Below, in pieces: positions 44,008 through 52,222 of a DNA stretch of 64,000 nucleotides; positions within the stretch are counted from its first letter, which is position 1, and each line of letters starts with the position of its first letter. This DNA comes from JANRLJ01 sp033762735. Lineage in GTDB: Bacteria; Chloroflexota; Anaerolineae; Aggregatilineales; Phototrophicaceae. The notes beneath the pieces are model-generated. The model saw only the letters and a program-made list of their open reading frames with translations. It was not told where the DNA came from and made no database searches. The stretch is from the NCBI GenBank assembly GCA_033762735.1, contig JANRLJ010000134.1:1-64000 (forward strand), given 5' to 3'. The position numbers were made by a program, and so were the translations under genes.

Positions 44008-44670
44008 ATGAGTGTCTGGGTCATTATCCCGGTAAAGCCATTCCGACTCGCAAAAAGCCGTTTGGCAGATGTGCTAACCCCCGATGAACGCCAGCGCTTT
44101 GCCGAGTCGATGCTGCGCCATGTGCTGAGTGTGGTACGCAGCGTCCCGCAGGTGACGGGAACGCTCGTCATTAGTCGTGACACCCATGCCCTTGCCATTG
44201 CGCGAGACTACGGCGCAAAGACCGTTCAGGAAAGCGGGGCACCGGAATTGAATGCCGCGCTGCGCCGTGCGACCTCGATTATTGGCAGTTGGCGAGCCGA
44301 CGCAATTCTGATTCTTCCGGCAGATTTGCCTCTGCTGGCTCCTAGCGATGTGGCCGCGATGATCGATCTTGGCCGTGATGATCATAGTGTGGTGATTGCG
44401 ACGGATCGCAATGAAGACGGGACGAACGCGCTGTTTGTTCGTCCACCGGGACTCATCAATTACGCCTATGGGCCAGGCAGCTTCCGCCGTCATGCGGTTC
44501 TGGGACGGGATGCAGGCGCAGTGATTTCAACCTATTCCTCAGAAGGCTTGCTCCAGGACATTGATCTCCCGGAGGATGTCGATAATTATCATCGGGTGGT
44601 GCGGCGCAGTCATCTGGAAGACCTGCTGCCTACCTTTCGCGACCTGAATTCACATACAAAGGAGAAGTAA
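44008..44670 (+). CDS. cofC: 2-phospho-L-lactate (or PEP) guanylyltransferase CofC (FbiD)
   Basis: The 220-residue nucleotidyltransferase begins V-W-V-I-I-P-V-K-P-F-R-L-A-K-S-R-L, the GTP-binding signature of CofC/FbiD. It also has P-A-D-L-P-L-L near residue 111 and D-R-N-E-D-G-T-N-A-L-F. It activates phospholactate or PEP with GTP to give the CofD donor. It follows cofD by 30 bases and precedes the LLM oxidoreductase by 5 bases. With CofD and CofE it completes the F420 side-chain route. Confidence 0.93.
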   Translation: MSVWVIIPVKPFRLAKSRLADVLTPDERQRFAESMLRHVLSVVRSVPQVTGTLVISRDTHALAIARDYGAKTVQESGAPELNAALRRATSIIGSWRADAILILPADLPLLAPSDVAAMIDLGRDDHSVVIATDRNEDGTNALFVRPPGLINYAYGPGSFRRHAVLGRDAGAVISTYSSEGLLQDIDLPEDVDNYHRVVRRSHLEDLLPTFRDLNSHTKEK

Positions 44671-44675
44671 CCATC

Positions 44676-45683
44676 ATGGCCGACCGCGTTGCGCTCTACT
44701 TACAGGACGCTCATTCTCTGCAGGACGCGATCAGGTATGTGCAGTACGCCGAAATGAGCGGGTTCGAGGCGGTCTGGCAGGCCGAAAGCCGACTGGTGCG
44801 TGATGCGATTGTGCCGATGGCAGCCTTCGCAGCCACCACCTCCCGCATCAAAGTAGGGTCGGGCGTCATCAACAACTGGACGCGCAATGCTGCGGTGATT
44901 GCGGCCACATTTTTGACGCTTGATGATCTTGCGCCTGATCGGGTAATTTTGGGGTTGGGTGCCTGGTGGGATCCGCTGGCCTCGAAGGTGGGCATCAACC
45001 GCGACAAACCGCTGCTGGCGATGCGCGAAGTCGTCGAGTCGGTGCGGGCACTGCTGGCACGGCGCAGGGTGACGTATCACGGAGAATTTGTCCATCTCAC
45101 AGATGTTGAACTCGATGTGGTACACGGTCGCAAGGAGCCGCGCAACGTCCCGATCTACATCGGAGCGACCGGCCCGCAGATGATGGCGCTTACCGGCGAA
45201 ATCGCGGATGGGGTCGTGCTGAACTATCTGGTTTCCCCCGCTTACAATGAAGGCGCGATTGCGGCGCTGGAACGCGGCGCTCAAAAGGCCGGACGCCGTC
45301 TTGACCAGATTGACCGTCCGCAGTTGGTCGTTTGCTCGGTCGATCATAACCGCAAACGTGCCCTGGATGCGGCGCGCAAGCTGGTCACGCAGTATCTCGG
45401 TCAGCAGCCTCACATTATGAAAGCCAGCGGCGTTAAGCAGGAACTTCTTGATGAGATTGCGCAGGTGCTCACCTGGCCGGCGACGGAGGAACAGATCGAA
45501 GAGGCAATGCGTCTGGTGCCGGACGATGTGGTGCAGATGATTACAGCTTCTGGCACGCCGCAGGAAGTGAAGGCCAAGGTGCGCGAGTACGTTCAGTCGG
45601 GCGCAACCTGTCCGATTCTTTACCCACTTGGCGACGATGTTCAGCTCATGCTGGATACCTTCGCGGATGGATACAGCCGCTAA
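44676..45683 (+). CDS. LLM-class F420-dependent oxidoreductase
   Basis: The 335-residue luciferase-like monooxygenase-fold protein resembles Mer-type F420-dependent enzymes. It has the N-terminal L-Q-D-A and Y-A-E-x-x-G-F pattern, G-S-G-V-I-N-N-W-T-R-N near residue 66, and a G-A-T-G-P segment near 163. The gene is 5 bases after cofC. The specific substrate is not clear; methylene-tetrahydromethanopterin reductase-like or glucose-6-phosphate-dehydrogenase-like members are relatives. It is probably the F420-using enzyme encoded with its cofactor. Confidence 0.85.
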   Translation: MADRVALYLQDAHSLQDAIRYVQYAEMSGFEAVWQAESRLVRDAIVPMAAFAATTSRIKVGSGVINNWTRNAAVIAATFLTLDDLAPDRVILGLGAWWDPLASKVGINRDKPLLAMREVVESVRALLARRRVTYHGEFVHLTDVELDVVHGRKEPRNVPIYIGATGPQMMALTGEIADGVVLNYLVSPAYNEGAIAALERGAQKAGRRLDQIDRPQLVVCSVDHNRKRALDAARKLVTQYLGQQPHIMKASGVKQELLDEIAQVLTWPATEEQIEEAMRLVPDDVVQMITASGTPQEVKAKVREYVQSGATCPILYPLGDDVQLMLDTFADGYSR

Positions 45684-45715
45684 GGCTATAACGATACGCG
45701 ACTTATCTTCCCTAG

Positions 45716-48364
45716 ATGGATTCATCACGAAACAATAGGACTCCTTACCTTTTGTTCGCCTGCTGCCTCATTGTGGTTGCAGGCATCTTTTACGTGTATC
45801 TTGGAACCAGCACAACAATTGCGCAGGGTGATGTCGTCCTGCCGTTGGATGACACCTACATCCACTTTCAGTACGCCAGGCAACTCGCGCTCGGCCAGCC
45901 CTATGTCTATAACCCCGGCGATCCTCCAACATCAGGCGCGACCAGTTTTTTATATCCCTATCTGCTTGCCGTCGGTTATCTGATCGGATTCCAGGGACTC
46001 CATCTCGGCCTGTGGGCGGTCATCATCGGTGCGTTTACCCTGCTCGCGGCGACATGGACGCTGTTTCTGCTTGGCAGGGAATACAACGTTCCTGAGTGGA
46101 TGTCGCTCATAGGTTCTTTGTGCTTTGCACTGAACGGTGCGGTGAACTGGCACATGATGAGCGGGATGGAAACCGGGCTAATGATGGCCCTGACCCTTGT
46201 CACCCTGTATATGGTTGTCAGTGTCCGTTTCTGGGGACTCATTCTTTCGGCGTCGCTGCTGGCGCTGAGCCGTCCTGAAGGCGGGCTACTTGCGATTCTG
46301 GCTGTGATTGCCTACCTGGCGCAGGCGCGGAGCGTACGATTTCCGCGGCCTGCACGACCGTACTTCCTGCTTATTCCACTTTTCGCGGTCGGTGTTCAGC
46401 CTCTCATGAACTGGCTGCTGACCGGGTCATTTTCCGCCACAGGCAGTCAGGCCAAATCCCTGTTCAGTATGATCCCGTTTGAATGGTCGGTCGTCATCGG
46501 GCGAATTCTCGGTAACTTCGCCCGCTTCTGGCGCGAACTGCTCAACGGAACGGATGGCCGCTTCATGCCGGGTGTGCTTCCACTGCTGGCGCTGGTTGGA
46601 TTAATCATGCTCCTTAACAACCGAGAACGGCGCATCGTCGGCATCATGATTTTTGGCTGGCTGGTGGCCGTCTCCGGTGCGATCTCCACCCTGGATACTG
46701 CCTTCTGGCATTTTAAGCGCTATCAGATGCCACTGTTATCGCTCGTGTTCCCGCTGGCGATCTGGGGGGCTGGCTGGCTCTGGCGTTTTAATGAACACGC
46801 CCTGATGCGGGTGGTCATGCACGGCGTGAACCGCCGCACCTTTGTCACTGATCCTCTCAAAGTTCGCCTGCGTCTTTTGCTGCCACCGATTTACCGTGCT
46901 CTGCGCTACGTCTTTGGTGGTTATATCGCGCTGGTGCTGCTGGTCGGTCTTCTGCTCAACAGCGCGGAGTTTCTGCGCCTGTATCGGGTCAATGTGCAGA
47001 ATGTCGTTGTGCAAACACTGGCGATGGCGCGATGGCTCAACGCAAATACCGCCGAAGAAGCGGTCATCGGGGTACACGATGTCGGGCTTATCCGCTACAT
47101 CGGCGAACGCTATACAATCGATATGGTCGGGCTGACGACTCCCGGCGCGGCGGATGCGTGGCGTAATGGCCCCGGCGCGGTCGCGGAATTTCTGCTGCAT
47201 CATGAACCGCTGCCTGATTACATCGCCGCTTATACCACTGCACGAGGCCTGAATTATCTCGCACAGACGGATCTCTATGGCGATTTGCTTGCTGCATTTC
47301 CTGCCTCGTTCAATCCGGTGGATAATGTAGCACTGGCGGCGGACTTCCAGGGGATTTTTCAACCGCGCTGGACAGGGGTAATGGCAGGCGAGACCTCAAG
47401 ATCGTTTCAGGGAAGTCTTCAACCTATGCTGTTTTCGCCTCAAGCGATTATGCTCGACCTGGTCGATGTAGGGCATCTTGCCTCGGAAGCTGAGCATCAG
47501 TATCACTGGCAAAATCATTTGGAGACACCTGGTTTTACCACTGAGTTCTACCAGATGGACTATGTTAGCTGCCCGCACATGGATGTAGAGGTGACACAAG
47601 GGGAATACTGCCGTGCGGCTGATTCGGTTCGTCGTATCACGGCAAGTGAAGCATTTACACTGCGTGGTGTCCCAGGGGAAAGTTTGATTCTGGTGACACG
47701 CCTGCAACCTGCTGCACAGGGCATGTTCGACCTTTATCTGAATGATGAATGGCTGGCGCAGCGCGTTATCCCTGAAATTCCCGGTCAGTGGTTAGAAGTG
47801 CCGACCTATATACCTGCGGAGCGCGTGACGGAGACGCTGCACATCCGCATCGTTCCACAGCTCGAAAATGGCGTGTACATGCCTGCACTCCACCGTCTGT
47901 ATCAGGGTAGTAGCGATCTCCGCTTGCGCCAGGATGATCCTGCACACGTCACCTTTCAGGATGGGGCAATTCAACTGCTGAATTATTCCAATGCGATTGT
48001 GGTGAATAGTCCTGTTGTCATGGAAGCCAATTTCACCTGGCAGAGCGATGGCGCAATGGGAGACTATATCCTGTTTGTGCATCTGTATGCCGAGCGTGAC
48101 AAGCCGCCGATTGCTCAGCTTGACGCACGTCCGGGGGAGGGTACGCTGCCGCCGGGGAACTGGCTCCCTGGTCTGTTTTCTGATCGTGTTCGTGTTGATG
48201 TCAGTGGCGTCCCGCCAGGGGAATATGAGGTGGCAATCGGCTTCTACGATGCGGTAACATTTGAGCGTCTTGTCCCAACCGATATGATGCCTGATGATGG
48301 GTTCTCCGTCGCTGCAGACGGGCGCTTGTTCGTCGGCACGATTCAGATTTCTGCTCATGAGTGA
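45716..48364 (+). CDS. Polytopic GT-C-type glycosyltransferase-like membrane protein
   Basis: The 882-residue protein has about ten hydrophobic helices in the first 430 residues. The extracytoplasmic loop after helix 1 has L-P-L-D-D-T-Y-I-H-F, where the DD pair resembles the GT-C catalytic D(D/E) motif of lipid-linked-sugar mannosyl/arabinosyltransferases. Y-N-P-G-D-P-P-T-S-G follows. The C-terminal 430 residues are soluble and mostly beta, probably outside the cell. The gene begins 32 bases after the LLM gene and overlaps xdhC by 8 bases. The sugar acceptor is unknown. Confidence 0.72.
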   Translation: MDSSRNNRTPYLLFACCLIVVAGIFYVYLGTSTTIAQGDVVLPLDDTYIHFQYARQLALGQPYVYNPGDPPTSGATSFLYPYLLAVGYLIGFQGLHLGLWAVIIGAFTLLAATWTLFLLGREYNVPEWMSLIGSLCFALNGAVNWHMMSGMETGLMMALTLVTLYMVVSVRFWGLILSASLLALSRPEGGLLAILAVIAYLAQARSVRFPRPARPYFLLIPLFAVGVQPLMNWLLTGSFSATGSQAKSLFSMIPFEWSVVIGRILGNFARFWRELLNGTDGRFMPGVLPLLALVGLIMLLNNRERRIVGIMIFGWLVAVSGAISTLDTAFWHFKRYQMPLLSLVFPLAIWGAGWLWRFNEHALMRVVMHGVNRRTFVTDPLKVRLRLLLPPIYRALRYVFGGYIALVLLVGLLLNSAEFLRLYRVNVQNVVVQTLAMARWLNANTAEEAVIGVHDVGLIRYIGERYTIDMVGLTTPGAADAWRNGPGAVAEFLLHHEPLPDYIAAYTTARGLNYLAQTDLYGDLLAAFPASFNPVDNVALAADFQGIFQPRWTGVMAGETSRSFQGSLQPMLFSPQAIMLDLVDVGHLASEAEHQYHWQNHLETPGFTTEFYQMDYVSCPHMDVEVTQGEYCRAADSVRRITASEAFTLRGVPGESLILVTRLQPAAQGMFDLYLNDEWLAQRVIPEIPGQWLEVPTYIPAERVTETLHIRIVPQLENGVYMPALHRLYQGSSDLRLRQDDPAHVTFQDGAIQLLNYSNAIVVNSPVVMEANFTWQSDGAMGDYILFVHLYAERDKPPIAQLDARPGEGTLPPGNWLPGLFSDRVRVDVSGVPPGEYEVAIGFYDAVTFERLVPTDMMPDDGFSVAADGRLFVGTIQISAHE

Positions 48365-49163
48365 TGATCTTCACGCCGTTTATGAAGCGCTTTACCGGGC
48401 ACAGCAGCGTGGTGAAGCTGTTGCATTGGCGACCGTCGTCCATACGCACGGTTCGATGCCGCGCCACGCCGGGAGCAAACTGGTGGTGCGGGCTGATGGA
48501 ACAATCGTCGGTACGGTCGGCGGGGGCGCGATGGAAGCGCTGGTCATCAAAGAGGCATTGGCCGCGCTGGATGATGGTCAGACGCGCCTTAAGACCTACA
48601 CCCTCAATAGCCTCGACGATGGCGATCCCGGCGTTTGCGGTGGGACAGCACAGATATTTATCGAGCCGGTGGGTCGTGCGCCAACCCTGCTTGTGATCGG
48701 CGGCGGGCATGTTGGCAAAGCGCTGGCCGAACTCGGAAAATGGGCGGGGTATCGTGTCTGTCTGTCCGATGATCGCCCTGAATTCTGCAACAGCGATTAT
48801 GCCCCTGGGCTTGATTCCTACCTCATCTGTAAACCTGGTGAAATCACACAACACGTTGCGATTAATGGACAGACCTACGTCGCTGCTGTGACGCGCGGGC
48901 TTCCGGTCGATCTCAATTTGATCCCGGCGCTGCTGGCAACCAACGCGCCCTATATCGGTCTGATCGGAAGCCGCCGCCGCTGGACGATCACGGTAAAGGC
49001 ACTGGAGGAACAGGGAATAACTCCTGAACAGCTTGCCCGGGTGCGTGCCCCGATTGGTCTGGAACTGCAAGCGGAGACACCCAAAGAGATTGCACTGAGC
49101 ATTTTAGCTGAAATTGTGATGATTCGACGGGGTGGAACCGGGAAACCGATGAGTCTACCCTAA
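48357..49163 (+). CDS. xdhC: XdhC-family molybdenum hydroxylase maturation factor
   Basis: The 268-residue protein has both XdhC halves: H-G-S-M-P-R-H-A-G-S-K near residue 31, G-T-V-G-G-G-A-M-E and G-V-C-G-G-T-A in the N-terminal XdhC/CoxI domain. A Rossmann domain (V-I-G-G-G-H-V-G-K) closes with I-G-S-R-R. XdhC binds molybdenum cofactor and sulfurates it for xanthine dehydrogenase. ATG 48357 is chosen, overlapping the preceding stop by 8 bases; an earlier in-frame start at 48294 lies inside that gene. The xanthine dehydrogenase subunits follow 1.2 kb on. Confidence 0.93.
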   Translation: MSDDLHAVYEALYRAQQRGEAVALATVVHTHGSMPRHAGSKLVVRADGTIVGTVGGGAMEALVIKEALAALDDGQTRLKTYTLNSLDDGDPGVCGGTAQIFIEPVGRAPTLLVIGGGHVGKALAELGKWAGYRVCLSDDRPEFCNSDYAPGLDSYLICKPGEITQHVAINGQTYVAAVTRGLPVDLNLIPALLATNAPYIGLIGSRRRWTITVKALEEQGITPEQLARVRAPIGLELQAETPKEIALSILAEIVMIRRGGTGKPMSLP

Positions 49164-49277
49164 CAAAAGTGCCCCTGCTTATGGAAAAATTAGACAGAGG
49201 TGGATGACGACATCCCACGCCAGTCGCTCAACCCGCCCTCATCGGTGGAAGTACACAGCGTTCTTGAAGGCATTTTT

Positions 49278-49901
49278 GTGGTCAAAATACTTTGCATCAG
49301 TGATACCGTCATGCCACAGTTGGAAAGTGCGGCCAATCTGCGCCGCCGCTACAACGACATCCAACTCGTGGTCAGTTGTGGGGATATGCCCGCCGTCTAT
49401 CTTGAGTTTATCGTTTCCGTCCTGAATGTGCCGTTGTTTTATGTGCGAGGCAACCACGACGAGCGTTACGATGAGTATCCACCAGGAGGAGAGAATCTGC
49501 ATCGACGGGTGCTGGAATACGAGGGGATGACCTTCGCCGGGCTGGAAGGTTCTATCAGCTACAACGAGGGTAAAGTTCAGTACTCCGAAGCGGACATGCT
49601 CAAGATGGTGATCGGGTATGGGCCCCGGCTGAGCTATCGCCGCCTGCGCAGCGGATACGGGGTCGATGTCCTCATCACGCATTCGCCGCCGAAGGGCATC
49701 CACGATGCTGATGATCTGCCCCACACCGGGTTAAAAGCGCTGCTGCGTTTCCTCGATTGGTATCGCCCCCGTTATATGCTGCACGGCCACGTCCATACCT
49801 ATGATCGGCGTAAACAAACGCAAACCCAGTATCTCGATACCATGGTCATCAACATCAACCCGATTACAGTGCTCGACATTGAGCCAATGGGGAAGGGGTA
49901 A
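49278..49901 (+). CDS. Metallophosphoesterase (calcineurin-like)
   Basis: The 207-residue protein has the five metallophosphatase motifs: I-S-D-T, G-D-M near residue 37, R-G-N-H-D-E near 57, T-H-S-P and H-G-H-V-H-T near the C-terminus. GTG 49278 has AAGG 7 bases before it and replaces a longer in-frame start. It is followed 3 bases later by a HEAT-repeat gene, and both lie between xdhC and the FAD/2Fe-2S subunit. The substrate is unknown; the compact layout resembles YfcE-type diesterases. Confidence 0.83.
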   Translation: MVKILCISDTVMPQLESAANLRRRYNDIQLVVSCGDMPAVYLEFIVSVLNVPLFYVRGNHDERYDEYPPGGENLHRRVLEYEGMTFAGLEGSISYNEGKVQYSEADMLKMVIGYGPRLSYRRLRSGYGVDVLITHSPPKGIHDADDLPHTGLKALLRFLDWYRPRYMLHGHVHTYDRRKQTQTQYLDTMVININPITVLDIEPMGKG

Positions 49902-49904
49902 GCG

Positions 49905-50336
49905 ATGCACAAATCCGACGTTGAAATCATCACCCTGCTGGAAAGCCCCGAAGCACGCAAACGCGGGTTAGGTCTGACGTTGGTCGGCAAAATGCTGTGC
50001 TATGCGGCACTGGAACACACGATGGCCGCGCTGCGAGAGGAAGATGTGGAACTGCGCGAACGGGCGGCATGGGCGCTGGATCAACTGTGCAGCCCGGTCA
50101 GCGTCCCGGCACTCGTCGAAGCTTTGAACGATCCCGTCTTTGGAGTGCGTTCCAATGCAGGCTGGGCGCTGGTACATCTGGCGCAGCGCACAATTGCAAA
50201 TCTGGTCGTGCCCGATGTAATTGATGTGCTGGCGGGCAGCCAGAACGAGGATGCGCGTCAGATGGCGTTTCTGGTGCTGCACCACATTGGTGGCGAGGAA
50301 GCCACCGATGCGATTCGTCGATATTGGAAGCAATAG
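49905..50336 (+). CDS. HEAT-repeat protein
   Basis: The 143-residue protein consists of roughly four HEAT/PBS-lyase-type helical repeats (E-R-A-A-W-A-L-D-Q-L, V-R-S-N-A-G-W-A-L-V, D-A-R-Q-M-A-F-L-V-L). Such modules bind other proteins. It is 3 bases after the phosphoesterase and its stop is 11 bases before the ATG of the xanthine dehydrogenase FAD/2Fe-2S gene, so it belongs to the Xdh operon. It might assist subunit assembly; this is inference from position only. Confidence 0.78.
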   Translation: MHKSDVEIITLLESPEARKRGLGLTLVGKMLCYAALEHTMAALREEDVELRERAAWALDQLCSPVSVPALVEALNDPVFGVRSNAGWALVHLAQRTIANLVVPDVIDVLAGSQNEDARQMAFLVLHHIGGEEATDAIRRYWKQ

Positions 50337-50347
50337 GCATTCAGCAT

Positions 50348-51775
50348 ATGTGGAAACAATACTTTACAGTCGCGTCTGTTACAGAAGCCCTTGAACTGCT
50401 GGCATCACACGGGGAGCGTGCTCGTATCATCGCGGGTGGTACGGATATCCTGATTGAGCTGGAACGCGGCCAGCGCCCCAACCTTGATGTGCTGATTGAT
50501 ATTACCCGCATCCCCGAATTGACAGAAATTACGCGGCACGGTGACGAAATCCGACTGGGTGCGCTCGTCACACATAATCAGGTGGTCGGAAGCAACCTGC
50601 TGGTTGAGTGCGCCTTACCACTCGCACAGGCCTGCTGGGAGGTGGGCGCGCCCCAAATTCGTAACCGTGCTACTGTCGCGGGTAATCTGATTACGGCTTC
50701 GCCCGCCAACGATACGATTACGCCGCTGATGGCGCTGGGGGCGGTGGTTCAGCTTTCATCGCTTGATGGTGAGCGAACGGTGCCCCTGTCACAGTTCTAC
50801 ACAGGCGCCCGCCGCACTGTCATGCGGCCTGATGAACTGCTCACCGGGATTACCTTCCCTGGGCTGGCTGAACATGAGCGCGGGATTTTCCTCAAACTTG
50901 GATTGCGACGTGCTCAGGCGATTTCGGTTGTGAACGCAGCAGTGATTCTGGCGATGGATGTTGATGTCGTAACGAAGGCGACAATCACGCTGGGTAGTGT
51001 CGCGCCGACGATTATTCGCATCCCTGTTGCAGAAAATGCGCTGATTGGTCGAGCGCTCACGCCAGAGACTATCAACGAGGCATCCCGGCTGGCGGCAGCA
51101 ACCCCCACGCCTATCGACGACATTCGTGGGACAGCCGCTTATCGGGTAGAAATGGTCCGGGTGCTGGTGCGGCGTGCGCTGCGCACACTGGCAGCGAACC
51201 AGCAGGCACAGTCGTGGCCGCAGCAGCCCGCCATGCTCTGGGGCGAGGACGAAGGCCAACCTTCAGCCCAGGTACAAGCCTCCAACCACAGCGACCACGA
51301 GCCAATTGAATTTATGCTGAATGGTCAGCCCACACGCCTTACCAGTGGGCAGCATAAAACCTTGCTGCGCCTGCTGCGGGAAGATGCAGGGTTAATCGGC
51401 ACAAAAGAGGGCTGCGCGGAAGGGGAGTGCGGTGCGTGTACCGTCTTCATGGACGGGGCAGCGGTGATGGCATGTATGGTGGCAGCACCACGCGCTCATG
51501 GAACAGATGTGGTGACGATTGAAGGGTTGAAGCATGAAGACGCGCTTCACCCGCTTCAGCAGACGTTCATCGACCAGGGCGCGGTGCAGTGCGGCTACTG
51601 CACATCGGGGTTCGTGATGGCAGGCGCAAAGCTGCTGGAAGAACAACCGCAGCCAACTCTGGAGCAAATTCAGCAGAGTATCAGCGGAAATTTGTGTCGC
51701 TGTACAGGATATTATAAGATCATTCAAGCATTTATGGACGCGGCAGACTACTCGCAAACGCCACAGGAGGCATGA
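50348..51775 (+). CDS. Fused FAD and 2Fe-2S subunit of a xanthine dehydrogenase-type enzyme
   Basis: The 475-residue protein has the FAD-binding domain first (residues about 1-285: I-A-G-G-T-D-I-L, N-R-A-T-V-A-G-N). The 2Fe-2S pair follows (about 320-470): a plant-type site (C-x4-C-x2-C: E-G-C-A-E-G-E-C-G-A-C) and an alpha-helical site (C-G-Y-C then C-R-C-T-G-Y). In most three-gene enzymes these are separate, and in fused eukaryotic xanthine dehydrogenase the Fe-S part comes first; here it is reversed. ATG 50348 is used. It passes electrons from the molybdenum subunit to NAD or another acceptor. The pairing gene lies 2.4 kb downstream. Confidence 0.92.
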   Translation: MWKQYFTVASVTEALELLASHGERARIIAGGTDILIELERGQRPNLDVLIDITRIPELTEITRHGDEIRLGALVTHNQVVGSNLLVECALPLAQACWEVGAPQIRNRATVAGNLITASPANDTITPLMALGAVVQLSSLDGERTVPLSQFYTGARRTVMRPDELLTGITFPGLAEHERGIFLKLGLRRAQAISVVNAAVILAMDVDVVTKATITLGSVAPTIIRIPVAENALIGRALTPETINEASRLAAATPTPIDDIRGTAAYRVEMVRVLVRRALRTLAANQQAQSWPQQPAMLWGEDEGQPSAQVQASNHSDHEPIEFMLNGQPTRLTSGQHKTLLRLLREDAGLIGTKEGCAEGECGACTVFMDGAAVMACMVAAPRAHGTDVVTIEGLKHEDALHPLQQTFIDQGAVQCGYCTSGFVMAGAKLLEEQPQPTLEQIQQSISGNLCRCTGYYKIIQAFMDAADYSQTPQEA

Positions 51776-51778
51776 CGG

Positions 51779-52171
51779 ATGAGCAATGATGGTTCTAACA
51801 AAAGTTCGCTGAATGCGTTTCTACCGGTAATCGGTCTTTTACTGGCGCTGGCATTGGGCGCGGTTGCTTACGTGTTGTCTGCGCCAGCCCACGATTTTCT
51901 GATGCAGAACGTCAGTGGTGTACCCGATCAACCCGAAGTGCAGTATGTCGTGGCCGGTGTGCTGTGGCTGCTGCTGCTGCTGCTATCGGGCATGATCTAT
52001 GCGATGTTCGCACCCAAGCCGACCAAAACGGCCTCTGAGGCGCAGTTGAAAAAAGAAAAAATCGAGATGCAGAAAGAAGCCGTGGCCCGTAAGAAGCGTC
52101 AGCAGGAGATCAACCGCAACATGGCGCGCGAACGCGAGGCGCGTGAGAAGCAGGGAACGAAAAAACGTTAA
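51779..52171 (+). CDS. Small two-helix membrane protein with charged tail
   Basis: The 130-residue protein has two hydrophobic helices (about 13-32 and 57-78). A long Lys/Arg/Glu-rich cytoplasmic helix follows (K-K-E-K-I-E-M-Q-K-E-A-V, ending R-E-K-Q-G-T-K-K-R). A strong RBS (AGGAGG) lies 8 bases before the ATG, 3 bases after the preceding stop. It lies inside the Xdh operon between the FAD/2Fe-2S subunit and an orphan gene and is followed by a terminator. Function unknown; membrane anchoring of the enzyme is a possibility. Confidence 0.65.
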   Translation: MSNDGSNKSSLNAFLPVIGLLLALALGAVAYVLSAPAHDFLMQNVSGVPDQPEVQYVVAGVLWLLLLLLSGMIYAMFAPKPTKTASEAQLKKEKIEMQKEAVARKKRQQEINRNMAREREAREKQGTKKR

Positions 52172-52188
52172 TCCACGAGAGGAGGACG

Positions 52189-52219
52189 AACGGCTGCCCA
52201 CATGACGGCAGCCGTTTTT
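52189..52219 (+). terminator. Rho-independent terminator inside the Xdh region
   Basis: AACGGCTGCC (52189-52198) pairs with GGCAGCCGTT (52207-52216), 8-base loop, and the T run extends to 52219. An ATG at 52202 lies in its loop. It implies that the downstream orphan is transcribed separately or by read-through. Confidence 0.75.
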
Positions 52220-52222
52220 GAT

